The notes beneath the pieces are model-generated. The model was not told the origin of the DNA and did no database searches. It saw nothing but the letters and a program-made list of their open reading frames with translations. The translations under genes and the position numbers were made by a program. This document shows positions 35,569 to 45,352 of a stretch of 64,000 nt of DNA, piece by piece (the stretch's first letter is position 1; the number at the start of each line of letters is the position of its first letter). The DNA comes from M3007 sp043764095. GTDB taxonomy: Bacteria > Bacteroidota > Bacteroidia > Chitinophagales > Saprospiraceae. The DNA is taken from NCBI GenBank assembly GCA_043764095.1, contig JAYUKX010000009.1, forward strand, positions 11,964 to 75,963, read 5' to 3'.

Positions 35569-36969
35569 TCAATCCCGCACCACCCGCACCTGCCGGATCT
35601 CCTTGCCCCACACGCATACCACCGTATAAACACCCGCCGACCATGCACTTGAGTTGATCACAAACTGCGACTCAGGTACTTGCCCTGCCACTGTTTTCTG
35701 CTGCCAAAGAATACCACCTGTTTGGTTATAGATGGATATTTGTAAAGCATCAGTGCTGAGTTCTGCGCCTGCTTGGGTCGATATATTGATCTCAAAATGA
35801 CTCGTTACTGGGTTGGGCGATACGCGAACTGCCCAATTCGATACCTGCTGTTCTTCTGTGATGCGCTTGCGCTCGTCAATGGCCTGTGCGCCCTTGCCGC
35901 CTCCTTTTGCACACGCCAGCGGTGTGAAGCGCAATTTATGGCGAGGCCCACCTTCTGCTACCGTGGCCTGCATCCGCATCGCTTGGCCGTGGGTGAACAG
36001 ATATTGGACACTGTCGGGTACATTGTCCATGAGATTAGAGGTCATTTCTGCTGGATTGCCATCGCAGGTACTAAAATGCTTGTAATCGTACTGCGGAAAC
36101 TTGTAATTAGGGCCATTATGTATAGGCGTGTCCTCTACATAATCGTCGGCGCAGGGGCGTGTATCATTCCAGAGTTCGTAGAGGTTGAGGTAACTGCCCA
36201 TAAGGTGACACAGCGTGCGCCCCAGTGTGTACTCGCCCACACCCGATGCGCGGGCAAACAGACGATCGTCGATAACAATACCGTCGGTAGCGGCAGGGCC
36301 ACCGGGCAGTTGCGCAAAACCAGATAGTGAATCCGGCAGCCGCGCTACCCATATATTGATATAACCATTGGCATCCCAGGCATCCTGTCCACCCGATGCG
36401 GTGGTTTTGAGCGCAGGGCCCATATTCCATTCCTGTAGGTCCACCTGTGGTAGATTGATACCTGTGGTGGGTAGGCCATTTGGATCTGTGGCCGGAAAGC
36501 AGAAACGCACCTGTGCATTGGCGGCCTGCTTGGCGAATCCTTCCTTGCGATCGGCCACAGATAAATAGACTTGGTTATCGCTTTGGTTGCCTACGATCTG
36601 TCCGGCGAGGTTCAAAAACGGCGAAGGATGCTGGTATTCCTCTTGCAGGTACGGGTGCGCGGGTGCAAAGAAATCGGTGTTCAAGCGGTCCATTTGCGCC
36701 TGTACATCCTCGGCTGTGATGGGTTCGCCCTTGGTGGGGAGGAGGTGGAATACGACTGGTAGTACCACGCTGTCCATGCTACCATACGAGCGGAACTGCG
36801 CTGTATGTCGTTCTATGGCCGATTGTTGCGCGTTCAGTTCGGGTGCGCTTGCGGCGAGTTTTTGCATATACGCCTGTGTGACGTACTGGCGCAGCGGTGC
36901 TACTTGGAGGTCTTGCGCTTGCACGGTTGCTGCCGCGCTGGCAAGAAGGAGTAAGAGGAGGTAACGCAT
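35569..36969 (-). CDS. secreted M43 (pappalysin-like) homologue with degenerate active site, T9SS cargo
   Basis: A 466-residue secreted protein: signal peptide, a propeptide-like region, a PAPP-A/cytophagalysin (M43) domain and a T9SS sorting domain (VSPNPVTSHFEIN..GVYTVVCVWG). The zinc-binding helix reads TLCHLMGSYLNLYELW where active relatives have a pattern like THEMGHYLNLYHLW. His255 remains, but Glu256 is Leu, the second His (259) is Ser and the third (265) is Glu. The later Met-turn region (TSNLMDNVPDSV) has also lost a usual Cys. The rest of the fold, including the aromatic framework, is well kept, so it is probably an inactive, binding-type pseudoprotease. The gene looks richer in G+C than its neighbours. 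Confidence 0.85.
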   Translation of the reverse strand: MRYLLLLLLASAAATVQAQDLQVAPLRQYVTQAYMQKLAASAPELNAQQSAIERHTAQFRSYGSMDSVVLPVVFHLLPTKGEPITAEDVQAQMDRLNTDFFAPAHPYLQEEYQHPSPFLNLAGQIVGNQSDNQVYLSVADRKEGFAKQAANAQVRFCFPATDPNGLPTTGINLPQVDLQEWNMGPALKTTASGGQDAWDANGYINIWVARLPDSLSGFAQLPGGPAATDGIVIDDRLFARASGVGEYTLGRTLCHLMGSYLNLYELWNDTRPCADDYVEDTPIHNGPNYKFPQYDYKHFSTCDGNPAEMTSNLMDNVPDSVQYLFTHGQAMRMQATVAEGGPRHKLRFTPLACAKGGGKGAQAIDERKRITEEQQVSNWAVRVSPNPVTSHFEINISTQAGAELSTDALQISIYNQTGGILWQQKTVAGQVPESQFVINSSAWSAGVYTVVCVWGKEIRQVRVVRD

Positions 36970-37097
36970 GGTGTGTATTTTATTTTTTATAAATTTAAAA
37001 AATTAATATGTAAAAATATTTTATTTTATTAATGAAAATTTTATAGTAAAATATCCCTGTAAATCTTGTACCCTCTAACTTGAAACAGGGCAGCATA

Positions 37098-37799
37098 TTA
37101 TTCATCTTTAATTACCCTGCCTCTATGATTTTTTACCTCATATTTATATAATAAAAGACCATCTTCACCATAATAGTTATAAACCCCATCTATCATTAAT
37201 CCTTCGTAATAAGGGATTAAGGAAAACATCATTCCATTATCATGAAAAGAGGCTGCAATACCAGTTTTTTCCCCATTAAAAAATGTAGAATAATATTCAA
37301 TTCTTCCATTGGGAAACAGCCAATATGCAGGGCCATGTCCTTTACTATTGACATAAGTCCCATGAAATTCACGGCCATCATCATTTTTGGTCAAGAGTTC
37401 ACCTTCTATTTTACCGTTAATATAATTGAAATAGGTGGTAGAGTAGCCCTTAGAATAAGTAATGAATTTCCCATGCGGTATGCCATTGGCTAAATGGCCA
37501 ACCATTATCGTATCACCTCCATCAATATACGTTAATTGACCATTGAGTACTTTACGCTCATCAATTTGGGCAATTATTTTAACTTTTCTCCAAGGTATTG
37601 GAACATCTATTCCGCTTGAATCTCTATATAAAGGATGGATTCTACTTGTGTCATAAGCTTGTAATTCATAATCATAGAAGGTTACGCATTCAGAAACCAT
37701 TGTTCCTGATACTTCAGTTGAATCGCATAAAAACACCCTTTGTGCTAAGGTTGTTTTTGAGCAAAAAAATAATGCAAAAAAAATAATATATTTTTTCAT
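37098..37799 (-). CDS. secreted MORN-repeat protein, possible immunity partner of the RHS protein
   Basis: A 233-residue protein with a signal peptide (MKKYIIFFALFFCSKTTLAQ). From residue 90 it has MORN-2-like units: NGQLTYIDGGDTIMVGHLANG, PHGKFITYSKG, NGKIEGELL, GREFHGTYVNSKG and NGRIEYYSTFFNGEK. Such repeats also make up the YwqK-type antitoxin/immunity family. It starts five bases after the RHS gene stop and is as AT-rich as the RHS tip. By position it could protect against the RHS toxin. An alternative is an unrelated envelope protein. No toxin-neutralising evidence can be seen in the sequence. Confidence 0.7.
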   Translation of the reverse strand: MKKYIIFFALFFCSKTTLAQRVFLCDSTEVSGTMVSECVTFYDYELQAYDTSRIHPLYRDSSGIDVPIPWRKVKIIAQIDERKVLNGQLTYIDGGDTIMVGHLANGIPHGKFITYSKGYSTTYFNYINGKIEGELLTKNDDGREFHGTYVNSKGHGPAYWLFPNGRIEYYSTFFNGEKTGIAASFHDNGMMFSLIPYYEGLMIDGVYNYYGEDGLLLYKYEVKNHRGRVIKDE

Positions 37800-37804
37800 T
37801 TTTT

Positions 37805-40800
37805 TTATTCTTCTATTGGTTGCCCATCATGTGCTAAAAAAGTACCTCTCCCCTTTCCAACGATTAATGGATATACATCCCTGTTCTGAGAAATTTTACC
37901 TTCTCCCCGCAAACGAGTTACCTTCTCTATAGCCTCGGAATAAACAGTAGATTGCTTACCCCGATAATCAGTTTTTTTCAAAGGATTTTGTTCATCTTTA
38001 TGCTCTTGAATCCCACTAGCATTTTCTTCAAAAGCGAACATGATATCACCAGCTTCATTTGATAAGGTATTCACTTTATTTTCTTCTTTCATGCCGCTTT
38101 TAAATAGAAATATGTTTATATGTCCAGGTTCCCCTTCAAATCTTGGCCCCCCAATAATACTTTGTTTGGCGCTCATTCCCTGTCCATGTGGGATTTGAAT
38201 ATCCGATCCATTATATTTACCTTTAAGTTGGGAGTATCCTATAGGCGTTGCAGCCATGGCTTTATCTTCTTCATTATCCGCTTGGTGTTCATCTTTATTG
38301 GAAAGGTACACTCTCACCACTAAGGGTTGTTCATTACCATCAGGATTAGTATACATAAGATTATCAATAAAGTCATACAACTCTTTATCTTGAGATTTTA
38401 GCGCGTCTAATAAGGAGGTTACTGCTGCTGCTTGCTCTTTATAATCTGCACCTTTCTTTGCATAAGGATTTACCCAAAGCATCCCATCTCTATCTAATAA
38501 AAGCATTGGATTTGATTTCACATAACTGTAAGTGTTTATGTTTACGGATTTCTCGGCAAGTGGATCAATATTCATCCACCGCCCCAAACTCCCATCATAC
38601 CACCGCGCCCCATAATCATTCCAATTCAGCCCAAAATCATCATTATACTCCTTGCCATTATATTGGTATTTCGTATCCGGGCTAATAGCCGTATTGTTCA
38701 TCCAGTCGTACCCCATATTCATACCAAAGGGGTAGTAATGGTTTTCGCTTAGTATCTCGGTGGTAGTGGCTACACCTGTTATATCCACCGCGCCATTGTT
38801 ATTAATATCGGCAAAGGTAAGGCGGGTATTGCCCAAGTGGTCTTTTATATTGTACTCGTAGCGGAATGCAGCACCATTGGGCGTAATACGGCCTTCGGGG
38901 TGATAGATCGCTTCCAAAGTAAGCGCGCCTGCACTGCCATTGCTTCGGTACTCCAATCCCGATACATAATCCTGCTTATAGAGCGTAACCGCGCCTGTGT
39001 TATTGACCGTTTTGCGGAGTTTCATGCCACCACGGTCGTAGAGAATATCTATCGACTTACCACCACCAAAATTGAAAACGGTCGGCAAGTTAAGGTGATT
39101 ATAGGAAATAGCCAAGGATTTGTAGGGATCATTGGTCATATTGCCATTTACGTCATAAGTATAGGTGGCAGTACTGGCAGCGGCGGCTGGGTTGAAACCT
39201 GCATTGCGCTGGGTAGAATTGGCTGTACCTGCGGCATCTGCTATTTTTGAGAGGCGATTGGTGCCTGTAACATAAGTATAGGCCAGGTTATCAATTTGAC
39301 CCAATGTATAACAGGTAGCAGTCGTGGTGGACTTGAACATGCCATTGCGCGTAAGGGTGTTTATATTGCCCCGCATATCGGCGTACGTCAAGTTTTCTTG
39401 GTAGCGGTTGGAGGTATTGGCTGTACCCGCGCTGTTGATGTCCATATACGTGGCATTCAGCATTCTATCCAAAAAATCGTAGGTGACATTGTAGGCTTGT
39501 CGTTCGCGCCCGCGTACCTGCCATACCAATTGGGATATATTACCATTGCGCTGGCCTGTGGGTGCTACGGGTTGCCCAGTAAAGGTCTGTGGGGCATCGT
39601 AGTTGAGGCTCATCTTAAATAGGTCATTGCCATCGGGGTTTGCGGCAAAGGAGGCGGTCAATGGCCCTACCGCCAATGGATTGGTAGCACAGGCAACAAT
39701 GGCTTGCTCGGAAACCGAAAATGCGCTGGCACTATTGATACCTGTCAACCAGTTTTGTTCATTATAGGTGTAGTCGAGGCTCTGCAAGAAACCAGAAGTA
39801 GGCACACCGCCTACTGTTCCGGTGTGTTGACCGAGTGATTTGTCTATGATCCTGTCGCGAAAATCATAGGCATAATTGGCCAATTGCTTCTCGGAATTGC
39901 TATTGATCTGGTGGTGCAGATTGGTATTTCTGCCCGAATGGTCATACGTTTTTCGGGAGGTGAGCGTAAGTGCTGTGGCCGTTGGGCTGGTTTTGTGTGT
40001 ACGCACTTCCGTCAATACATTGCCAGCATAGTCGTAAGTATAGGTATAGTTATCCGAGCCAGTAGCACTGGTCAGGTGGTTATTGCCGTTATTGGTGAGC
40101 ATACGACCTGTTACCGCATCGAAGGTCATGGTGCGGGTAATCGGCGTTGCCAAACCTGGAATATATACTTTTCCTTGTGTTATTTTGCCTTTTTCGATAC
40201 CTACTGTACCATAGACCGTTTCGGTATGCACTTCGGAATGCGTACCGGGTGCGCTAGGTGAAGGGCTGGTACCAGTGTAGGTAGCAAAACCAGTTTTGAT
40301 CGGTCGTCCGTAGTCATCGTAAAGATTAAGTAACCATTTACCACCGCTGGTTTGCGACATCACGGGGTCTTGGAGGAATACCATTTGATCGCGGGCGTTG
40401 TACAGCATTTTTACAGGAAAGTCTTGATCGGGTACTTTTTTGGTGAGCATATTATCGCGCCCATCGTAGGTATATTCAAAACGTTTGTTGGCATCAGCGG
40501 GAGTATCGGCTACACCGGGAGGCAATACTTTTACCAAACGGTTTTTATCGTCGTAAAAATAATAGGTATCCGCTTTGTCGGCAGAACTGAACTGAATTGG
40601 AGACAATGAAGTAACGCTTTGGGCGCGAGAGAGTATCAAGCGGCCAGATTTGTCGGTAAAAGTGATTTGCGCGCTACCCGTAGTGCTTGTTTTAGGTATA
40701 ACGCTTACTGATTTGCTCAATACACCTGCTGGATAAAAACTACCTGCTGTTCCATTGAGAAACTCAACTTCATTGGCCACATTACTTCCATATATATTGG

Positions 40801-43800
40801 TGACGGGATACCAATCTGGAGCAGTAGAAGTGAGTACGCGATTGAGCGGCGATATTTCGTAGGTATTGGTGGTGAATTTTTGGGTAGTGGGAATTGCTGT
40901 AAAATTACCGGTATTAGCACCACCTGCAAATGGGGTAAATGCCTTGGCTACCCGTCCTTGATTATCATACGATACTGCCCCTGTTACCACATCCGTTTGG
41001 GTGGGTGACCATCCTTTTTTTACGGTTTGCAGCGGCCTTCCCAAGCCATCCATATATTGTTTGGTCTCTGTAACCGACAATAGCGAATTGCTATTGACAG
41101 TGGCTAAAGTGCTTTTTTCATTGACCCAATTGTATTTATTATTTGTGCTGGAACCATCTGCATAATTATAGGTATAATCGGTAGTAACGCCCCAAGTAGT
41201 GGCATTTATTTTGTCCTTTGTTACCTTTGAAAGACGCATCAGGTTATCGTATTGGAAGGCTGTTTTTCGGCCATCTATATCAGTGATTTCGCTGAGTAGT
41301 CGGCTATTGGAGTGATAGGTATAACTGGTCGTAAAATCCTTAAAAGTCTTGGAAGCAATAAGCCCATTGCTATTCCAGGTATAGGTTTCGGAATCATTCC
41401 AGTTAGCAGTCCTAAACGATGCAGGTTCACCTTTTGTATTATAGGATTCAATAGTACCATCCAGTACAAATGCCCCCGCAGATGGTGTGCCATTAGTCCA
41501 GGTTTTTTCGTAAGCGTAGTACTGTGCTGGCCGAGGATGAGGCCCATTTGCCGTAAATACGGGATTGGTATTGGGTGTACCATCATTATTAAAGGCCCCA
41601 TAAAGTGTCTGAGTTCCCCCTACAATAGTCCCTGCTGCTGCCGATCCAATAGCCCCTACTTTTGTCACTGTTTTTATGGGCATTGCGATCATATTACGGC
41701 TGATCATTTCCGCTTTTATACTGGCTAATGGGTAATCGTAGATATAGGTATTTTCGGTACGCACCGCAGTCGCATTATCGGAGCGATAGGTCTCTATGGC
41801 TACGGGTGCTAGGTTGGATAATTGGAGGGTGGAGTACTCGTAATTTGTTATATTTGTAATACCATCTTGGGTAGTCGTAACCCGTTGAGGACGTGCTATG
41901 GAGGTTGCGTTGGAATAGCTCGCCCAACAAATACCGCTTAATCCTCCTGAACAAGGAGGGATATAAGCCGCTTTATATAAGTATTCGTTGGGTGGACCAA
42001 GTACATAGTTGTCATTGTTGAGTATGGTCGCTTCATCAAACACTTTTACATTGTTCACATCGTATAGCGATTTATTCTTTGTAAAACCCCGCCGTACGCT
42101 TAGTCCCTGTTGTTTTTGAGGATAGCGGTCAGATAGGGGCGGTAACGTAATTGCTTGTTCTGTCTCAAATTCATATTCTGCTTTGCCATTATTTGTTGAT
42201 CCGTTGCTAAATTCTTCTACTACACGGGAGTACCCAAAATGGCTACCATCTAACCCTGAAAGCGCAACTATACTATTGGACATCACAAAAGCAGTAATTT
42301 TAGCACCAGCATAACTATAGGCATAACCTGTATAATTGGGTTCTCTGTGCAAGAAACCACTAGAGTAAGTCGGCGTAAGTTTATCTTTATAGGTATATTT
42401 TTTGATTATATCATTCGCCACATCTATATTATCGTGGGTTTTCATTTGTTTTATACGCAAGCCCCCTACTTTTCTAATTTCTGGGATAATAGATTCCGTT
42501 ACGGTAAAAAAAGAAAATTCGGCTTTACAGTCTTGTGATGAAATTTTAAAAGTGTAAGGCACTCCTGGCTGCAATGAAAAATAATTAGACAATATTATTT
42601 CTTGCGTATAAAAGTATGGCCAGTTGCTTGCATTAAAATTTGCTGATGCACCACCAACTTGAGTGCCTGCTGCATTATACGCAGACAATCCGCCGAATAG
42701 GCTATTTGAACTGCAACCACTTGGTGTAAGTGTCATTCTGACCTTAGCACCCGGAGCCAATTGGGCTGCAGTAAATGTAAACGTGGTAGCGTTACTTGGC
42801 GGGGGGGCTGTAACTACCTGATTGACTACCGAGCCACAACAAGTCCCTCCTTGATTGGGGGGTATAGGTGTACTACAGTTTGAAGCACTAAAAAAGAAAT
42901 TAAAAGACGGGACTATTTTTTGGTTCATATAGTCGTTGGCTTCGTAGGTAAATTCCGTATATCCCTTGGTAGGGTAAGTAACTTTTTTCATTGCCCCCAC
43001 AATCATTGCGGCCTCATTGGATTCCCTAAGCGCTGTTGCGTAAGGAGGATTTACCATGTTCCCGGCAACTTCTATCGTTACAGGTGGCACATTTTGTGTA
43101 CCTTCATTGCCCACAGCAGCATTATAATAACCCCAGTGGTCAATCTGTTTGGAAAGCCTATTGGGTAAAGTGCCCGGATAATATTCAAAAGTATATGGAT
43201 TTTCGCTGATTACAGGTGGATTGGCAGCGCAAGAGACCGCTTGTACAGAATTGAGGAACAATCGTTTGTAATAAGATAAACTATTGGTATTGTTAGGTGA
43301 TACCATATAAGTATAGTTCAAGTTGAACTGTTTTAAGCAAGTGCCATCGCTTTTCTTTATTTTAATGGATTTCAGTGCTTTTCTTTCTCCTCCTGTACAG
43401 TCGGATTGTGAGCTGGCATCCAAATCCTCGCGGTCGGTAGTCTCCGGCACAAATTCTATTGTTTCCGAACTGGTAACGATAGAAGAAAGACGTTTTGCTT
43501 TTACTTTCAACGTGTGTCCACAATCGTATGGGCCGCCTAAAGGCACACCTGCACAACTTTCTGAAAAATTACCTCCAGAACAAAACGTATATGTTGCCGT
43601 GAATGATCCAGGGCTTAGGTACTGATAGCACTCCTTTGCGTAATTCAGATTGATAAAATATTTTTTATCATGCGTCTCTATCTTGCGCAATACCCATGAT
43701 GAAGGATAAATAATACCGCCATTGGCATCGGTATAATTGTATTCTGTGCCATCAGTATCGGTTGTTTCTTCGGGGTCTATTTTTCCAAAGGAGTACCTGT

Positions 43801-44419
43801 TGCCCTCTGGATCGGTAATATATATATGAGAAATCCGACCACCTGTGACAATTTTCTCTACTTTTAAATCTGCTCTAGGAATGAGTACGACATTTTGGTT
43901 TCTATCAAAGTAAAATTTGCCGGAGTAACTACCAAAATTATACGAGAATATATCTGCTTCGGCATCTAATGCGCCATCAAGGACAAGGCTTTTTTGGATT
44001 GAATTAGTTGCATTAGAAGACGAGGCATCGGGATCAATTAAGTTAATTCCGGAAGTAAAATACCCATTTTGCCCTTCATCAGCGATACCTAATACTGTGC
44101 GGGAAACCATACCACCTGCATTAATCGCCCAATTGGTACCGACCCAACTGGAAGGTTCATTGAGTTTGATGCCACCTGCATGGTAACTAAGCGAGATCGG
44201 TAAAGTTAATGATCCCTCCTGTAACGTATAAATCGGTACTGAAATATTCGGTATGCCAGTATAGTAACTGACAGGCGTATCCGTATATTTTCCTAATGAC
44301 GCCGCATTTGGCGACGGCATAGATACGTCTTTAATATACGCATTTTTAGGTTGGGCAAATACCATTATAGCCGAAAAAAGGCAAAATAAGGCACAGGCAT
44401 TTATTCTTTTGGTCAACAT
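37805..44419 (-). CDS. giant RHS-repeat protein with variable C-terminal tip
   Basis: A 2204-residue secreted protein. A signal peptide (MLTKRINACALFCLFSAIMVFAQ) precedes a conserved Bacteroidota N-terminal module (TGIPNISVPIYTLQEGSLTLPISLSYHAGG). A DUF6443-like segment (KQYMDGLGRPLQTVKKGW) is followed by many YD repeats (YTYDYAGN, YTYDVNGNM). The RHS core ends GRWMNIDPLAEK..NPMLLLDRDGM. The last 224 residues (DNA 37808-38479) are a unique tip, visibly AT-richer. It holds EGEPGHINIFLF and a NEAGDIMFAFEEN helix. RHS proteins form a shell around a C-terminal effector, often a toxin. This tip matches no toxin I know. The NExxD helix might be a changed HExxH motif, but that is a guess. The ATG at 44419 is chosen for its signal peptide. 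Confidence 0.9.
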   Translation of the reverse strand: MLTKRINACALFCLFSAIMVFAQPKNAYIKDVSMPSPNAASLGKYTDTPVSYYTGIPNISVPIYTLQEGSLTLPISLSYHAGGIKLNEPSSWVGTNWAINAGGMVSRTVLGIADEGQNGYFTSGINLIDPDASSSNATNSIQKSLVLDGALDAEADIFSYNFGSYSGKFYFDRNQNVVLIPRADLKVEKIVTGGRISHIYITDPEGNRYSFGKIDPEETTDTDGTEYNYTDANGGIIYPSSWVLRKIETHDKKYFINLNYAKECYQYLSPGSFTATYTFCSGGNFSESCAGVPLGGPYDCGHTLKVKAKRLSSIVTSSETIEFVPETTDREDLDASSQSDCTGGERKALKSIKIKKSDGTCLKQFNLNYTYMVSPNNTNSLSYYKRLFLNSVQAVSCAANPPVISENPYTFEYYPGTLPNRLSKQIDHWGYYNAAVGNEGTQNVPPVTIEVAGNMVNPPYATALRESNEAAMIVGAMKKVTYPTKGYTEFTYEANDYMNQKIVPSFNFFFSASNCSTPIPPNQGGTCCGSVVNQVVTAPPPSNATTFTFTAAQLAPGAKVRMTLTPSGCSSNSLFGGLSAYNAAGTQVGGASANFNASNWPYFYTQEIILSNYFSLQPGVPYTFKISSQDCKAEFSFFTVTESIIPEIRKVGGLRIKQMKTHDNIDVANDIIKKYTYKDKLTPTYSSGFLHREPNYTGYAYSYAGAKITAFVMSNSIVALSGLDGSHFGYSRVVEEFSNGSTNNGKAEYEFETEQAITLPPLSDRYPQKQQGLSVRRGFTKNKSLYDVNNVKVFDEATILNNDNYVLGPPNEYLYKAAYIPPCSGGLSGICWASYSNATSIARPQRVTTTQDGITNITNYEYSTLQLSNLAPVAIETYRSDNATAVRTENTYIYDYPLASIKAEMISRNMIAMPIKTVTKVGAIGSAAAGTIVGGTQTLYGAFNNDGTPNTNPVFTANGPHPRPAQYYAYEKTWTNGTPSAGAFVLDGTIESYNTKGEPASFRTANWNDSETYTWNSNGLIASKTFKDFTTSYTYHSNSRLLSEITDIDGRKTAFQYDNLMRLSKVTKDKINATTWGVTTDYTYNYADGSSTNNKYNWVNEKSTLATVNSNSLLSVTETKQYMDGLGRPLQTVKKGWSPTQTDVVTGAVSYDNQGRVAKAFTPFAGGANTGNFTAIPTTQKFTTNTYEISPLNRVLTSTAPDWYPVTNIYGSNVANEVEFLNGTAGSFYPAGVLSKSVSVIPKTSTTGSAQITFTDKSGRLILSRAQSVTSLSPIQFSSADKADTYYFYDDKNRLVKVLPPGVADTPADANKRFEYTYDGRDNMLTKKVPDQDFPVKMLYNARDQMVFLQDPVMSQTSGGKWLLNLYDDYGRPIKTGFATYTGTSPSPSAPGTHSEVHTETVYGTVGIEKGKITQGKVYIPGLATPITRTMTFDAVTGRMLTNNGNNHLTSATGSDNYTYTYDYAGNVLTEVRTHKTSPTATALTLTSRKTYDHSGRNTNLHHQINSNSEKQLANYAYDFRDRIIDKSLGQHTGTVGGVPTSGFLQSLDYTYNEQNWLTGINSASAFSVSEQAIVACATNPLAVGPLTASFAANPDGNDLFKMSLNYDAPQTFTGQPVAPTGQRNGNISQLVWQVRGRERQAYNVTYDFLDRMLNATYMDINSAGTANTSNRYQENLTYADMRGNINTLTRNGMFKSTTTATCYTLGQIDNLAYTYVTGTNRLSKIADAAGTANSTQRNAGFNPAAAASTATYTYDVNGNMTNDPYKSLAISYNHLNLPTVFNFGGGKSIDILYDRGGMKLRKTVNNTGAVTLYKQDYVSGLEYRSNGSAGALTLEAIYHPEGRITPNGAAFRYEYNIKDHLGNTRLTFADINNNGAVDITGVATTTEILSENHYYPFGMNMGYDWMNNTAISPDTKYQYNGKEYNDDFGLNWNDYGARWYDGSLGRWMNIDPLAEKSVNINTYSYVKSNPMLLLDRDGMLWVNPYAKKGADYKEQAAAVTSLLDALKSQDKELYDFIDNLMYTNPDGNEQPLVVRVYLSNKDEHQADNEEDKAMAATPIGYSQLKGKYNGSDIQIPHGQGMSAKQSIIGGPRFEGEPGHINIFLFKSGMKEENKVNTLSNEAGDIMFAFEENASGIQEHKDEQNPLKKTDYRGKQSTVYSEAIEKVTRLRGEGKISQNRDVYPLIVGKGRGTFLAHDGQPIEE

Positions 44420-44627
44420 AAGTAAAGAATGTTTGGATAAACGGTTGAATGTTAAAAAGCGATTGTGAACAACACAGTGCAAAGAAACTATGACTTTAGC
44501 CGAACAAAAGCAAAAAAAAGTGATTGTTTTTCTCAAAAAAATGAGTATTTTTCTCAATCTATCTCAATGCTCCACAAATTCAAAAAAATTTGTGTATGCT
44601 TTTATCCTTGATTACTAAGTCTTGCAC

Positions 44628-44635
44628 TATCTTTG
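44628..44635 (+). promoter_or_regulatory. -7 box of the XRE regulator (TATCTTTG)
   Basis: An exact TAnnTTTG match 45 bases before the ATG at 44681. On the opposite strand near 44480, TTTCTTTG is one mismatch away and may serve the divergent RHS gene. Confidence 0.55.
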
Positions 44636-44680
44636 TCGTGATAACAAATGTATCTTCATCCTCACACACCACCATAAACT

Positions 44681-45109
44681 ATGGAAATCGGCTCAAAAAT
44701 CCGCTTTTTACGTACATCTAAAAATTTAACTTTAAAACAAATGGCAGATCTTGTTCAATTAGAAAAAAATAAGCTGAGCCGATTTGAATTGGGGCATCAA
44801 AAACCCAAACTAGACGATATGGAAAAAATAGCAAAAGGCATGAAGATTCCCATTGATAAAATCGAAACACTTGACCCCGAACGCGCTATTTATAATTTAC
44901 ACGAAAATAGTGATTTTTTCCTCAATACTGGTTCGGTTCAAATACCCGATGACAAGGACAACGGAGCATTGCTAAAATTAATAGAGGTATTACAGGAAAG
45001 ATTAATTGCTTCGGAACAATTGAATAAATCATTGGCGGAAGCGTTACTAAAATCGCAAGCATTGCAGGAAGCGATGATAGATCGAATAAATCAGATTGTA
45101 CAACAATAG
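44681..45109 (+). CDS. XRE-family regulator with C-terminal coiled coil
   Basis: A 142-residue protein. An N-terminal Cro/C1 HTH (IGSKIRFLRTSKNLTLKQMADL, then VQLEKNKLSRFELGHQKPKLDDMEKIAKGM) is followed by a linker and a charged coiled-coil helix (LLKLIEVLQERLIASEQLNKSLAEALL). The coil probably makes it a dimer. It is divergent from the RHS gene, so it may control the RHS/MORN unit. It resembles the short XRE regulators often found beside Bacteroidota RHS and mobile genes. Its targets are not proven by sequence. Confidence 0.88.
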   Translation: MEIGSKIRFLRTSKNLTLKQMADLVQLEKNKLSRFELGHQKPKLDDMEKIAKGMKIPIDKIETLDPERAIYNLHENSDFFLNTGSVQIPDDKDNGALLKLIEVLQERLIASEQLNKSLAEALLKSQALQEAMIDRINQIVQQ

Positions 45110-45172
45110 TCTGCTTTGGGTAGTACTTTGAGTAGTTTCGGGGTGTTTATTCCCGGTATGAATTGATATACA

Positions 45173-45255
45173 TATGCTGAGCATTGTTAGGTTTTGTGCA
45201 TAGATTTATGAGTCACAGTAGGATTTTCATGCACAAAACCTATATAACACCGAGG
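45173..45255. repeat. hairpin family B, copy 1
   Basis: TAGGTTTTGTGCAT (45188-45201) pairs perfectly with ATGCACAAAACCTA (45229-45242) across a 27-base loop. The whole block ATGCTGAGC...AACACCGAGG has a second copy at 60854-60933. It lies after the XRE gene and before the terminator, with no ORF. Confidence 0.7.
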
Positions 45256-45274
45256 AACAAGGTGATTAAACATA

Positions 45275-45305
45275 AATAGCCCTGAATTTCACATTCAGAG
45301 CTATT
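45275..45305. terminator. bidirectional terminator-like hairpin
   Basis: AATAGC-CCTGAAT and ATTCAGA-GCTATT form a 12-bp stem (one mismatch) with a five-base loop. It lies between the convergent XRE and FucP-type genes. A weak T-rich stretch follows on the plus side. Confidence 0.55.
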
Positions 45306-45352
45306 CACGTTTGTCCTTTTTCAGAGCAGAAAATAGTTAAACTCCCCCACTC

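Noticed and set aside
35773..36327. Long plus-strand frames opposite the M43-like gene
   Set aside because: No family features. The minus-strand gene has a signal peptide, recognisable fold motifs and a sorting domain.
36970..37097. CCCTGT...ACAGGG hairpin in the AT-rich gap before the M43-like gene
   Set aside because: The six-base stem with a long loop is too weak, and there is no T-run on either strand.
39884..40261. Several plus-strand frames opposite the RHS gene
   Set aside because: They follow the repetitive YD codons on the other strand and show no independent start or family signal.
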